Assembly: GCA_004560375.1 (NCBI GenBank) | Contig: SFVC01000020.1 | Span: 1-58,982, forward strand | Source: a bacterium | GTDB taxonomy: Bacteria > Bacillota > Clostridia > Oscillospirales > Oscillospiraceae | Length of the DNA stretch: 58,982 bases | Reading direction: 5' to 3' | The notes under the pieces: generated by a model | The model's input: the letters and a program-made list of their open reading frames with translations, nothing else | Told to the model about the DNA's origin: nothing | The model's database searches: none | Shown here: positions 42,859-51,029 of the stretch, piece by piece | Layout of the letters: the number at the start of each line of letters is the position of its first letter | How positions within the stretch are numbered: position 1 is the first letter of the stretch | Translations under genes and position numbers: made by a program

Positions 42859-43215
42859 TTAAGGATTTCCATCCTTGTCGTCCTCGTCATCTAACATGAC
42901 GGTGAGATTGTCGGGGTATTCCTCCCCCATGGCCTGGAGGTACACCAGCAGGCCGGTGAGCAGCGACTGGCACAGGCTGTCGCTGGCCTCGTTCAGCTTG
43001 GGGGGGAGCTTGAGGGAGATGCGGGCGCTGCCCTCCCTGGCCTTCACCGGGGCGCCCAGGCCCATCACCTCGTTGATGGTGCACTCGGTGAGCCCCACGG
43101 CGGCGGAGATGGCGGCGCACACGATGTCCGCGCCCGCCTCGGCGTACCCGCTGTGGCCCTCCACCACGAAGCCGTCCAGACGGCTGTCGGCGCTGTGGAA
43201 GGTGACGGTGGTCAT
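42859..43215 (-). CDS. prp: Ribosomal-processing cysteine protease Prp
   Basis: Prp cleaves the N-terminal extension of L27. The 118-residue protein contains the catalytic pair in EGHSGYAEAGADIVCAAIS: His near residue 20 and Cys near 33, spaced as in the family (YsxB). The gene lies between rplU and rpmA, the standard place, and its substrate encoded next door has the matching FF-A cleavage site. The C-terminus is unusually acidic (MLDDEDDKDGNP). Operon member. Confidence 0.95.
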   Translation of the reverse strand: MTTVTFHSADSRLDGFVVEGHSGYAEAGADIVCAAISAAVGLTECTINEVMGLGAPVKAREGSARISLKLPPKLNEASDSLCQSLLTGLLVYLQAMGEEYPDNLTVMLDDEDDKDGNP

Positions 43216-43228
43216 AATCTCAGCCCTC

Positions 43229-43540
43229 TCAGGCGTTGACCTTGGTGATCTCCACCTTGGTATAGGGCTGACGATGGCCCTGACGGCGGCGGTAGTTCTT
43301 CTTGGGCTTGTACTTGAACACCAGAATCTTCTTGCCCTTGCCGTTCTTCACCACGTTGGCGGTGACGGAGGCGCCGTCCACGGTGGGGGCGCCGAACCTG
43401 GCGTTGTCGCCGTCCACGACGGCCAGCACCTTGTCGAAGGTGACGGAATCGCCGGCCTCCACGTTCAGCTTCTCGATGTAGAGGGTGTCGCCCTCGGCCA
43501 CCTTATACTGCTTGCCGCCGGTCTCGATGATCGCGTGCAT
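43229..43540 (-). CDS. rplU: 50S ribosomal protein L21
   Basis: L21 binds 23S rRNA and L20. The 103-residue protein reads MHAIIETGGKQYKVAEGDTL at the start and has the C-terminal signature KILVFKYKPKKNYRRRQGHRQPYT split near 72-95. AAGGAG is 9 nt before the ATG. First gene of rplU-prp-rpmA-obgE; the 150-nt leader may hold an L21 leader motif, but it is interrupted by a GTAGGGGAGGGGC inverted repeat. Confidence 0.97.
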   Translation of the reverse strand: MHAIIETGGKQYKVAEGDTLYIEKLNVEAGDSVTFDKVLAVVDGDNARFGAPTVDGASVTANVVKNGKGKKILVFKYKPKKNYRRRQGHRQPYTKVEITKVNA

Positions 43541-43634
43541 ATCTGCACTCCTTTCCTTTATTACGGGCTCGCTGTCGGGGGCGGGGAATATTCCCACTTG
43601 TTGTCGCGCTGTGCCTGTTCTCAAGAGACATTTC

Positions 43635-43662
43635 GTAGGGGAGGGGCTTGCCCCTCCCCTGC
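43635..43662. repeat. MITE-like inverted repeat in the rplU leader
   Basis: GTAGGGGAGGGGC and GCCCCTCCCCTGC form 13-bp arms with one mismatch around TT. The arms match the ends of the elements at 49245-49375 and 52215-52242. Confidence 0.75.
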
Positions 43663-43695
43663 AGCGCGTCTTCACCCGGTCAATGCGGCTTTAGT

Positions 43696-43724
43696 AGTAT
43701 ATCAGTGGAAATTTGGAATGTCAA
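43696..43724 (-). promoter_or_regulatory. Promoter of rplU-prp-rpmA-obgE
   Basis: TTGACA and TATACT on the minus strand with a 17-bp spacer. Confidence 0.88.
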
Positions 43725-43756
43725 GGGGTTTCCCCCGGCTTTTTCGAAAAATTGTG

Positions 43757-43785
43757 TTGACAGACGAAAAAAAACAGGTTATACT
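43757..43785 (+). promoter_or_regulatory. Promoter of rpmH-rnpA-yidD-yidC-jag
   Basis: TTGACA (43757-43762) and TATACT (43780-43785), 17-bp spacer; divergent from the rplU promoter 33 bp away. Confidence 0.9.
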
Positions 43786-43893
43786 TTTTGGTACGCGATT
43801 CTACGCGTATGGTTTGCCAACCGCGCCCCCACGGGGGCGTTGTGGAGGGCCGCGCTCCGGCGCGCGCCAACATGATACAGGAGGTGTTCCCGC

Positions 43894-44028
43894 ATGGTTC
43901 GTACCTATCAGCCCAAGAAGCGCCAGCGCTCCAAGGTGCATGGCTTCCGCAAGCGCATGGCTACCGCCAACGGCCGGAAGGTTCTGGCCCGCCGCCGCGC
44001 GAAGGGCCGCGCCCGCCTGAGCCATTGA
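43894..44028 (+). CDS. rpmH: 50S ribosomal protein L34
   Basis: L34 is a 44-residue, extremely basic ribosomal protein. The product MVRTYQPKKRQRSKVHGFRK and its C-terminal half (RMATANGRKVLARRRAKGRARLSH) match the family end to end. CAGGAGGTG precedes the ATG. It opens the origin-proximal operon with rnpA and yidC, as in most bacteria. A stem-loop (GGGGCG...CGCCCC, 44062-44087) lies between it and rnpA. Confidence 0.97.
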   Translation: MVRTYQPKKRQRSKVHGFRKRMATANGRKVLARRRAKGRARLSH

Positions 44029-44119
44029 TGGCGCACACATCGGGATAGACATACACCACCGGGGCGCGGGAGATTTCCCTCGCCCCTAAGTGCATTTGGC
44101 CTGTCCCAACGGAGGTCGT

Positions 44120-44470
44120 ATGAAAAACACCGTTTCGCTGAAGGAAAACCACCTGTTCCGCCGGGCCTACAGCCGGGGCAAGACCGCCGCCGACGGCCGG
44201 CTGGCCCTCTACGTCCGCCGGAACGGCGGCCGGGGCAGCCGCCTGGGCCTCACCGTGTCCACCAAGGTGGGCTGCGCCGTGGTTCGCAACCGGGTGCGCC
44301 GTCGCCTGCGGGAGATCTACCGGCTCAACGAGGGCAGGCTGATCACCGGCTGCGACGTGGTGGTGGTGGCCCGTGTAAGGGCGGCGGAGAGCAACTACCG
44401 GCAGCTGGAAAAGTCCTTCCTCCGGCTGGCGGACAAGCTGGCCCTGCTGAGGAAGGAGCCGGAGGCATGA
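44120..44470 (+). CDS. rnpA: Ribonuclease P protein component
   Basis: RnpA assists the RNase P ribozyme in trimming tRNA 5' leaders. The 116-residue basic protein starts MKNTVSLKENHLFRRAYSRG and carries the RNR signature VRNRVRRRLREIYR near residues 55-68. The start is the ATG 4 nt after GGAGG; in-frame codons further upstream are in the rpmH spacer. Its stop overlaps the yidD start (ATGA). Confidence 0.96.
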   Translation: MKNTVSLKENHLFRRAYSRGKTAADGRLALYVRRNGGRGSRLGLTVSTKVGCAVVRNRVRRRLREIYRLNEGRLITGCDVVVVARVRAAESNYRQLEKSFLRLADKLALLRKEPEA

Positions 44471-44706
44471 AGCGCCTGATGCTGGCCCTGATCCGGTGGT
44501 ACAGGCGGGACATCTCCCCCTGCCGGCCCCCCTGCTGCCGGTTCATCCCCTCCTGCTCCGCCTACGCCCTGGAGGCGGTGGAGGTGCACGGGGCGGTGAA
44601 GGGCGGGCTGCTGGCCCTGTGGCGGATTTTGCGCTGCCACCCCCTGCACCGGCAGGAGAGCTTTGTCTACGACCCCGTCCCACCCAAGAAAATCCGAAAA
44701 CTGTAG
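44467..44706 (+). CDS. yidD: Membrane protein insertion efficiency factor YidD
   Basis: YidD is a small membrane-associated protein thought to help YidC. The 79-residue protein contains the whole family block: RWYRRDISPCRPPCCRFIPS, CSAYALEAVEVHGAVKGG and RILRCHPLH, with the conserved cysteines. It overlaps rnpA by 4 nt and precedes yidC by 10 nt. Confidence 0.95.
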   Translation: MKRLMLALIRWYRRDISPCRPPCCRFIPSCSAYALEAVEVHGAVKGGLLALWRILRCHPLHRQESFVYDPVPPKKIRKL

Positions 44707-44716
44707 GAGGCCAAAC

Positions 44717-46054
44717 ATGGATATTTGGCAAATACTCATGACGCCGTTCAGCTGGCTGCTGAAGCTGTTCTGCCAGGTGTTCAACAGCTACGGCATCGCC
44801 CTGTTCCTGTTCACCATCGTGATCAAGGTCATCCTGTTCCCCCTGAACCTGAAGGGGAAAAAGAGCATGATCAAGATGAACATCGTGAACGCCCAGGTGC
44901 AGGAGATCCAGAAGCGGTGCGGCAACGACAAGGAGCGCTATAACCAGGAGCTTCAGAAATTCTACGCCGAAAACGGCGTCAATCCTCTGGGGGGCTGCGG
45001 CTGGTCCATGATCCCGCTGGTCATCCTGTACCCCCTGTACGCCATCATCCGCCGCCCGCTGAAGTACATGATGTGGCTCTCCGAGGAGGCCGTCATCGCC
45101 GTGGCCCACGCCCTGGGCTGGGCGGACTTCCAGATCGGCGGCTACAACGAGCTGACCCTGGGCGCCATGATGAACGCGGGCAACCTGGAGACCGCCAAGG
45201 CCGCCGTGGGCGCGTCCGCCGCCAGCCTGTTCGTCATCAACTTTAATTTCTTCGGCATCGACCTGTCCCAGATCCCCCAGCTCAAGTTCTGGGAGAACGG
45301 GATCACCTGGGGCAGCGTGGGGCTGTTCCTGCTGCCCCTGATCTCCGCGGCCCTGTCTCTGGCGTCCATGTTCGTGTCCCAGAAAACCAACCAGATGAAC
45401 AAGGATCAGCAGGTGAAGATGAACTTCACCATGATCCTCATGGGCCCGCTCATCTCCCTGTGGATCGGCTTTGCCATGCCCGCCGGCCTGTGTATCTACT
45501 GGATCGCCAACTCCCTGCTGGGCATGGTGCAGGAGGTCATCTGCGGCCAAATGCTCCGCAAGGACTACGAGGCCGCCCAGCGGGAGATCGAGGAGCAGAA
45601 GAAGAAGGCCAAGGAGGCCGAGAAGGAGCGCCGCCGCGCCGCCGCCGAGAGAAAGGCCGCCGCCATCGCCGCCGGCAAGTCCGGCAAGAAGCAGCCCCAG
45701 GCCAAGCACAAGGGCGTGGATCTGTCCGCCAGCCGGGAGGGCCTTCGCACCTACGCCCGGGGCCGGGCCTACGACCCCAACCGCTACCCCACCACCCCCT
45801 ACCGGGATCCCAACGGCCCCACCCAGCCCGTGGAGGAGGTGCCCCGTGAGCTCACCGAGGAGGACAAGGCCATCCTGGCGGAGACCAACCCTGAGCTGAT
45901 GGCCCAGGCGGAGCAGGCCGCCGAGACCGATTTGACGTTCGTCCCCCTCGAAGAGAAGATCATCATTGAAGCCGCGCCCAGCGACGGCCAGCCCCCGGAG
46001 GACGAGGAGGAGGGCTACGAGGAGGCCTATTCCGACGAGGACGAGGAGCGGTAA
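44717..46054 (+). CDS. yidC: Membrane protein insertase YidC/Oxa1
   Basis: YidC inserts and folds inner membrane proteins, alone or with Sec. The 445-residue protein has an N-terminal hydrophobic segment without a lipobox, then the Oxa1 core: YGIALFLFTIVIKVILFPL near residue 26, the cytoplasmic hairpin (MNIVNAQVQEIQKRCGNDKE), NPLGGCGWSMIPLVILYPLY, and the late segments LMGPLISLWIGFAMPAG and LCIYWIANSLLGM. The long tail is first very basic (EQKKKAKEAEKERRRAAAER), likely ribosome-binding, then acidic (ending EEGYEEAYSDEDEER), which is unusual in length. AGGAGG is 6 nt before the ATG. Confidence 0.95.
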   Translation: MDIWQILMTPFSWLLKLFCQVFNSYGIALFLFTIVIKVILFPLNLKGKKSMIKMNIVNAQVQEIQKRCGNDKERYNQELQKFYAENGVNPLGGCGWSMIPLVILYPLYAIIRRPLKYMMWLSEEAVIAVAHALGWADFQIGGYNELTLGAMMNAGNLETAKAAVGASAASLFVINFNFFGIDLSQIPQLKFWENGITWGSVGLFLLPLISAALSLASMFVSQKTNQMNKDQQVKMNFTMILMGPLISLWIGFAMPAGLCIYWIANSLLGMVQEVICGQMLRKDYEAAQREIEEQKKKAKEAEKERRRAAAERKAAAIAAGKSGKKQPQAKHKGVDLSASREGLRTYARGRAYDPNRYPTTPYRDPNGPTQPVEEVPRELTEEDKAILAETNPELMAQAEQAAETDLTFVPLEEKIIIEAAPSDGQPPEDEEEGYEEAYSDEDEER

Positions 46055-46082
46055 CCATCAACAAAAAAGGAGTGCGTTTCCT

Positions 46083-46901
46083 GTGTTGAAGTATATCGAA
46101 GTCACCGGCAAAACCGAGGACGAGGCCGTCGCCAAAGGTCTGGCCCAGCTGGGTCTGGAGCGGGACGACGTGTCTCTGGAGATCCTGGAGCGGGGCAGAA
46201 CCGGCTTTCTGGGCATCGGCTCCGTCCCCGCCAAGGTCAAGCTGACCTACGAGGCCCCGGACGCACCTGCGGTGACACCGGAGCCTGAGCCTATCCCTAT
46301 TCCTCCCGTGGAGGAGGTCAAACCCCAGCCGAAACCCCAGGCCAAGCCCAAGCCCGCGCCCAGGGCGGAGGCCCAGTCTCAGACTGTTCCGCCCCAGGCT
46401 GCCGCCCCCGCTCCGGAGCGGGCCCAGGCCCCCGCCGCGGACGACGACGTGGCCGCGGCCATTGTCAAGTTCCAGACCGGGCTGTTTGAGCACATGGGCG
46501 TGGCCGCCACCCCCGTTGTCACCCGGGACGGGGACACCTATCAGGTGGTGCTGGAGGGGGAGAACATGGGCGCCCTCATCGGCCACCGGGGGGAGACCCT
46601 GGACGCCATCCAGCAGCTCACCGGCTACGCCGTCAACAAGGGCCGCAGCCGCCGCGTCCGCATCCACGTGGACGCCGAGGGCTACCGGGCCCGCCGGGAG
46701 GAGTCGCTGAACCGCCTGGCCCGCAAGACGGCGGGCAAGGTGGTGAAGTACCGCCGGAACATCACCCTGGAGGCCATGAACGCCTACGAGCGGCACGTGA
46801 TCCACACCGCCCTGCAGGACTACCCCGGCGTCACCACCTACTCCACCGGCACCGAGCCCAACCGCCGGACGGTGGTGGCCTACGACCCCAGCAAGCAGTA
46901 A
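46083..46901 (+). CDS. jag: Jag/KhpB RNA-binding protein
   Basis: Jag (KhpB) is an RNA-binding regulator of envelope synthesis. The 272-residue protein has the Jag-N domain (LKYIEVTGKTEDEAVAKGLAQ; ERGRTGFLGIGSVPAKV), a Pro/Lys/Ala-rich linker (about 70-120), a KH domain (GENMGALIGHRGETLDAIQQL) and an R3H domain (EESLNRLARKTAGKVV, NAYERHVIHTALQDYPGV). The start is GTG 10 nt after AGGAG; no ATG fits. Unlike many clostridia it is not followed by mnmE-mnmG; a strong terminator ends the operon. Confidence 0.93.
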   Translation: MLKYIEVTGKTEDEAVAKGLAQLGLERDDVSLEILERGRTGFLGIGSVPAKVKLTYEAPDAPAVTPEPEPIPIPPVEEVKPQPKPQAKPKPAPRAEAQSQTVPPQAAAPAPERAQAPAADDDVAAAIVKFQTGLFEHMGVAATPVVTRDGDTYQVVLEGENMGALIGHRGETLDAIQQLTGYAVNKGRSRRVRIHVDAEGYRARREESLNRLARKTAGKVVKYRRNITLEAMNAYERHVIHTALQDYPGVTTYSTGTEPNRRTVVAYDPSKQ

Positions 46902-46917
46902 ATTTTTTAGGAGGGAG

Positions 46918-46948
46918 CAGCCCGGCGCGTTTGCGCCGGGCTGTTTTT
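46918..46948 (+). terminator. Terminator after jag
   Basis: CAGCCCGGCGC pairs perfectly with GCGCCGGGCTG, followed by TTTTT. Confidence 0.94.
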
Positions 46949-46951
46949 ATA

Positions 46952-46980
46952 TTTACAAACAGGCCAAAATATCGTATGAT
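46952..46980 (+). promoter_or_regulatory. Promoter of the MBL hydrolase-hemZ operon
   Basis: TTTACA (46952-46957) and TATGAT (46975-46980), 17-bp spacer. Confidence 0.65.
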
Positions 46981-47033
46981 ACAGAATATAGAACCTATTT
47001 TGTATCCCGTCCATTCTATTTTGAGGTGATTCT

Positions 47034-47663
47034 ATGGAAATCAACGTCCTCCCCCTGGGCCAGCTTGGCACCAACTGCTATATCTTCCACCAGAAGGGCA
47101 ACTCCAAATGCGGCGTTGTGGATCCCGGCGGCCAGGGGGAACAGCTGGCCCAATGGCTGAAAAACAGGAGCCTGGAGCCGGAGGCCATCCTGCTCACCCA
47201 CGGACACTTCGACCATGTTCTGGGCATACCCGGCCTGTGGGCGGCGTGGCCGGAGTTGCCCATCTATTGCCACCCCGCCGATCTGGGGGAGGCGGACACT
47301 GTCAGCCTGTTCGGGCAGCCCTTTCCCTCCGTGCGCTCCTTTGGGAACACCATCCCCTACCGGGAGGGGGATCGGATCACCGTGGCGGGGGTGGAGCTGG
47401 AAGTTTTGGAGACCCCGGGCCACACCCCCGGCTCGGTGACGCTGCGGGCGGAGGACGTGCTGTTCACCGGGGACACCCTGTTCGCCGGCTCCATGGGCCG
47501 CACCGACTTTGAGGGCGGGGACGAGAGGGCCATGATGGCCTCCCTCCGGCGGCTGGCAGAGCTGGAGGGGGACTACCAGGTGCTCCCCGGCCACGAGGGG
47601 CAGTCCACCCTGGAGCAGGAGCGGAACACCAACTACTGCATCCACATGGCCATGAGGGGCTGA
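47034..47663 (+). CDS. Metallo-beta-lactamase-fold hydrolase (glyoxalase II-like)
   Basis: A 209-residue cytoplasmic metal-dependent hydrolase. The zinc/iron ligands are clear: LLTHGHFDHVLG (HxHxDH, residues about 55-61), the His in TPGHTPGSV near 126, the Asp in LFTGDTLF near 145 and the His in VLPGHEG near 187. The family includes hydroxyacylglutathione hydrolases, but short clostridial members have unknown thioester substrates. A GAGGTGATTCT site precedes the ATG. hemZ follows with 1 nt spacing, so they form an operon. Confidence 0.9.
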   Translation: MEINVLPLGQLGTNCYIFHQKGNSKCGVVDPGGQGEQLAQWLKNRSLEPEAILLTHGHFDHVLGIPGLWAAWPELPIYCHPADLGEADTVSLFGQPFPSVRSFGNTIPYREGDRITVAGVELEVLETPGHTPGSVTLRAEDVLFTGDTLFAGSMGRTDFEGGDERAMMASLRRLAELEGDYQVLPGHEGQSTLEQERNTNYCIHMAMRG

Positions 47664-47664
47664 G

Positions 47665-49185
47665 ATGAAGATCTGGCTGACCTCGGACAATGTGGACTGG
47701 GACACCCGGCGCTACCGCTACCCCACGGAGCAGATGCTGCTCACCCTGTTCCCCGGCGAGCGGCCGGAGTACCCCGAAGATCCTGCCCCCACCGCTCTGG
47801 ACGTAGAGCGCAACGCCGTGATCATCACCCTCCACCGGGGAAAGAAGCTCACCAATCTGAGCGCCCTGCTCCTGCAGGATGGCAGATGGAACAACGGAGT
47901 GGTGCGCTTCCCGTCGGACAAGCTGGACGAGCCCGACGAGCAGGTGTACCACACCGTCTCGCACGCCCTGAAGCAGGCGTTTTATAAGGCCGGGACGGCC
48001 CTGCTGGGCCATGACCTGCCCTGGGGCTCGCTGACGGGGGTGCGGCCGGTGAAGCTGCCCACCCGGGCCATGCTGGCGGGAAACACGGCCAAACAGGCCC
48101 AGCGGGAGCTGGAGCGGGACTACCACGTGTCCGCCCCCCGGGCGGCGCTGGCGGTGGAGTGCGCCCAGGCGGCGCTGGACGTATACCAGGGGCTGTCCCG
48201 GGACGGGATGGCGCTGTACCTCGGTGTGCCCTTCTGCCCCACCCGGTGCGCCTACTGCTCCTTTATCTCCGCCGACGTGAAGGGCTCCCTGGCGCTGGTG
48301 GAGCCCTACGTGGACGCCCTGTGCCGGGAGATCGAGCTGGCGGGTACGCTTTTGCGGGAGCGGGGGCTGGGGATCTCCTGCGCCTACATGGGGGGAGGCA
48401 CCCCCACCACCCTGTCTGCGGAGCAGCTGGATCGGGTGCTGGCCGCGGTGGAGCGCTGCCTGCCCATGGAGAGCTGCGGGGAATTCACCGTGGAGGCGGG
48501 CCGGCCGGACACCATCACCGCGGACAAGCTGGAGGTGCTGCGCGCCCACGGGATCCAGCGCATCTCCATCAACCCCCAGACCATGGAGGACGGCGTGCTC
48601 AAGGCCATTGGACGGGCCCACACCTCCGATCAGATCGAGCAGGCCATGGCCCTGGCGGCGGATCGTTTCGGGGGGCTGGTGAACATGGATCTCATCGCGG
48701 GCCTGCCCACGGACACGCTGGAGGGCTTTGCGCGCACCCTGGACAGGGTGCTGGCCATGGCCCCGGCCAATATCACCGTCCACACCCTGGCGCTGAAAAA
48801 GGGCGCCCGGCTCACGGAAGAAGGAGGGGCGGCCTGCGCGCAGGAAACGGTGGAGGCCATGCTCACCTTGGCGTCCCAGCGGCTGCGGGGGGCGGGGTAC
48901 GCGCCCTATTACCTCTACCGGCAGAAATATATGTCCGGCTCCTTTGAGAACGTAGGCTGGGCCAGGCCGGGGTCGGTGTGCGCCTACAACATCGTAATGA
49001 TGGAGGAGCTGCAAAGCGTGCTGTCCCTGGGGGCGGGGGGGATCACCAAGCTGGTGGATCCGGACAGGCGAAAGATCGTCCGGCTGAACAACCCCAAGTA
49101 CGCCAGGGAATACCTGGATCGCTGGGAGAACGTGGCCGCAGACAAGCGGGCCGCCGCCGATTTCCAGGCGGGATTATCTCTATGA
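47665..49185 (+). CDS. hemZ: Radical SAM coproporphyrinogen III dehydrogenase HemZ
   Basis: HemZ-type enzymes resemble oxygen-independent coproporphyrinogen oxidase and use a [4Fe-4S] cluster and SAM. The 506-residue protein has an extra N-terminal domain (about 170 residues) including the family mark WGSLTGVRPVKL, then the radical SAM motif CPTRCAYCSF near residue 191, the GGG(T)PTTL block (YMGGGTPTTL), QTMEDGVLKAIGRAH and NMDLIAGLPTDT. It begins one base after the MBL stop. Whether this organism makes haem is not shown by the window. Terminator follows. Confidence 0.93.
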   Translation: MKIWLTSDNVDWDTRRYRYPTEQMLLTLFPGERPEYPEDPAPTALDVERNAVIITLHRGKKLTNLSALLLQDGRWNNGVVRFPSDKLDEPDEQVYHTVSHALKQAFYKAGTALLGHDLPWGSLTGVRPVKLPTRAMLAGNTAKQAQRELERDYHVSAPRAALAVECAQAALDVYQGLSRDGMALYLGVPFCPTRCAYCSFISADVKGSLALVEPYVDALCREIELAGTLLRERGLGISCAYMGGGTPTTLSAEQLDRVLAAVERCLPMESCGEFTVEAGRPDTITADKLEVLRAHGIQRISINPQTMEDGVLKAIGRAHTSDQIEQAMALAADRFGGLVNMDLIAGLPTDTLEGFARTLDRVLAMAPANITVHTLALKKGARLTEEGGAACAQETVEAMLTLASQRLRGAGYAPYYLYRQKYMSGSFENVGWARPGSVCAYNIVMMEELQSVLSLGAGGITKLVDPDRRKIVRLNNPKYAREYLDRWENVAADKRAAADFQAGLSL

Positions 49186-49187
49186 CA

Positions 49188-49224
49188 GACACGGCCCCGG
49201 CTTGGTTGCCGGGGTTGTCTTTTT
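49188..49224 (+). terminator. Terminator after hemZ
   Basis: GACA.CCCCGGC pairs with GCCGGGG.GTC, followed by TTTTT. Confidence 0.88.
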
Positions 49225-49244
49225 CTGTCTTTTCCGAAAAAATT

Positions 49245-49375
49245 GCAGGGGAGGGGACGGTGAGCGCCGGCGGCGCTCGTCCACCGCACGACCGCGCCGA
49301 AGGCGAGACCCTTGCCCCTCCTGTGGGAAAGGGTTTCTGCCCCTTCAAGACGGGAGGGGCAAGCCCCTCCCCTAC
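49245..49375. repeat. MITE-like element upstream of dnaA
   Basis: A 131-bp unit bounded by GCAGGGGAGGGG and CCCCTCCCCTAC (12-bp terminal inverted repeats with one mismatch). The interior GGTGAGCGCCGGCGGCGCTCG is related to the segment at 52150-52172. It encodes nothing. Confidence 0.75.
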
Positions 49376-49391
49376 ATTATTAAAAAAGAAT

Positions 49392-49433
49392 TGTGGAAAA
49401 CGGCTTGTGTCATACGCCGTTTTCTGGTATAAT
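49392..49433 (+). promoter_or_regulatory. dnaA promoter with an adjacent DnaA-box-like site
   Basis: TTGTGT (49405-49410) and TATAAT (49428-49433) are 17 bp apart. TGTGGAAAA at 49392-49400 matches the DnaA box TGTGGATAA in eight of nine positions and lies just upstream, suited to autoregulation. Confidence 0.8.
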
Positions 49434-49473
49434 AGGTTAGTTGACACGCTACATTTTTGAGGAGGCCCCGCCC

Positions 49474-50796
49474 ATGAAATCCGCCGCCGACGTCTGGGAA
49501 AAAGTTAAGAGCCTGATGGAGGGGACAATGACCGCCGTGGCCATTGAAACCTGGTTTGGCGACATGGAGGCGGTGGCCCTGGAGGACACCCGGCTGGTGC
49601 TGTGCGTCCCCACCGACTTTAAGCGGAACATCATCCGCACCCGCTTCCAGCCCAACCTGGAGCAGGCCCTCCGGGAGCTGTTCTCCTTCGACGTGGACGT
49701 GGCCCTGCTGCTCCCCGAGGAGCGGGACGCCTACCTGGACCGGGCCGCCGCCCCCACTCCTGTGGGCGGGGAGGGCGCCGAGCGGTACACTTTTGAGCGG
49801 TTCGTGGTGGGCTCCACCAACCGCTTCGCCTACACCGCCGCCAAGAAGGTGGCGGATCAGCCGGGGGGGGCCTATAACCCCCTGTTCATCTACGGCCAGT
49901 CGGGGCTGGGCAAGACCCATCTGCTCCACGCCATCGCCAACCAGGTGCGGCACGACCATCCCGGCTTCCGGATCCTGTACGTCCAGAGCGAGGACTTCGT
50001 CAACGAGCTCATCGGCAACCTGCGCCGGGGCATTGATATGCAGGGCTTCCGAGACAAATACCGGAACGTGGATCTGTTTCTCATGGACGACGTGCAGTTC
50101 ATCGCCGGCAAGGACTCCAGCGAGGAGGAGCTGTTCCACACCTTCAACACCCTGTACGAGCAGAAGAAACAGATCGTGTTCACCTCCGACCGGCCCCCCC
50201 ACGAGATGCTCCGGCTGGAGCAGCGGCTGAAAACCCGGTTTGAGCAGGGCCTCCCTGCCGACATCCAGCCCCCGGACTATGAGACCAGGGTGGCCCTGCT
50301 GAAGAATAAGGCGGTGGAACGGGGGATTTCCCTGCCCGACCCGGTGCTGTCCTACGTGGCGGAGAACATCACCTCCAACGTGCGGCAGATTGAGGGCGTA
50401 GTCAACAAGATCATGGCCTTCCAGGAGCTGATGGGGGAGCAGTTGGACGTGGAAACCACCGTGCGGGCGGTGCGGGACATTCTTCGGGACAAGGAGAACT
50501 TCCTCCCCTCGGCGGACACCATCATTCAGGAGGTGGCCCGGTTCTACGAGCTGGACGGCGCCGCTCTCCGGGGCCAGAGCCAGAACAAGGAGATCAGCAC
50601 CGCCCGGAACGTGGCCATGTATATCATCCGGGAGATGACCCAGCTGTCCCTGGCCGAGATCGGCCAGCAGTTCAGCGGACGGCACCACTCCACGGTGCTC
50701 AACTCCATCAATCGGGTGGAGAAGATGATGAAGGCCCAGCCGGAGCTGTCCGAGATCATCCGGGATATCACCAACGCGGTGAATTCGGCCTATTGA
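49474..50796 (+). CDS. dnaA: Chromosomal replication initiator DnaA
   Basis: DnaA binds origin boxes, oligomerises with ATP and opens the duplex. The 440-residue protein has domain I (KSAADVWEKVKSLMEGTMTAV, DTWF-like IETWFGDMEAV), a short domain II, an AAA+ domain with Walker A GQSGLGKTHLLHAIANQV near 142, Walker B VDLFLMDDVQFIAGK near 207, and domain IV with the DNA-binding signature EIGQQFSGRHHSTVLNSI near 405. The start is the ATG after GAGGAGG. It is followed by the origin and dnaN. Confidence 0.98.
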   Translation: MKSAADVWEKVKSLMEGTMTAVAIETWFGDMEAVALEDTRLVLCVPTDFKRNIIRTRFQPNLEQALRELFSFDVDVALLLPEERDAYLDRAAAPTPVGGEGAERYTFERFVVGSTNRFAYTAAKKVADQPGGAYNPLFIYGQSGLGKTHLLHAIANQVRHDHPGFRILYVQSEDFVNELIGNLRRGIDMQGFRDKYRNVDLFLMDDVQFIAGKDSSEEELFHTFNTLYEQKKQIVFTSDRPPHEMLRLEQRLKTRFEQGLPADIQPPDYETRVALLKNKAVERGISLPDPVLSYVAENITSNVRQIEGVVNKIMAFQELMGEQLDVETTVRAVRDILRDKENFLPSADTIIQEVARFYELDGAALRGQSQNKEISTARNVAMYIIREMTQLSLAEIGQQFSGRHHSTVLNSINRVEKMMKAQPELSEIIRDITNAVNSAY

Positions 50797-50804
50797 CGCT
50801 CCCA

Positions 50805-50990
50805 GCTTCCACAAGTTTGCGGGCTGTGGTGTGGAAGGCTGTGGAAGGGTTTCCGGCCTGTTTCTGAGCTGTGCGGGGTGTGGAAGTTCTGCGGATCCCG
50901 CTGTGGAGGGCAAAACCCTTGGTATATCCGGAAATGCGGAGTTTTCCACAGATTCCGCAGCCCCTGCGATCTACTACGAATTTTAAAATC
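50805..50990. other. Replication origin (oriC) with DnaA boxes
   Basis: The dnaA-dnaN spacer has six DnaA-box-like 9-mers around the core TGTGGAA: GCTTCCACA (50805), TGTGGAAGG (50830 and 50840), TGTGGAAGT (50879), TGTGGAGGG (50902) and TTTTCCACA (50942, the best, one mismatch to TTATCCACA). To the right lies an AT-rich block ACGAATTTTAAAAT (50976-50989), a candidate unwinding element, preceded by CTACTAC, whose complement reads as DnaA-trio-like TAG repeats. No coding frame. The location between dnaA and dnaN is the usual Firmicutes origin. Confidence 0.88.
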
Positions 50991-51029
50991 CCTCCCGCTC
51001 CTGCGGAGGGGGGAGAAAGGATGTTTCCT

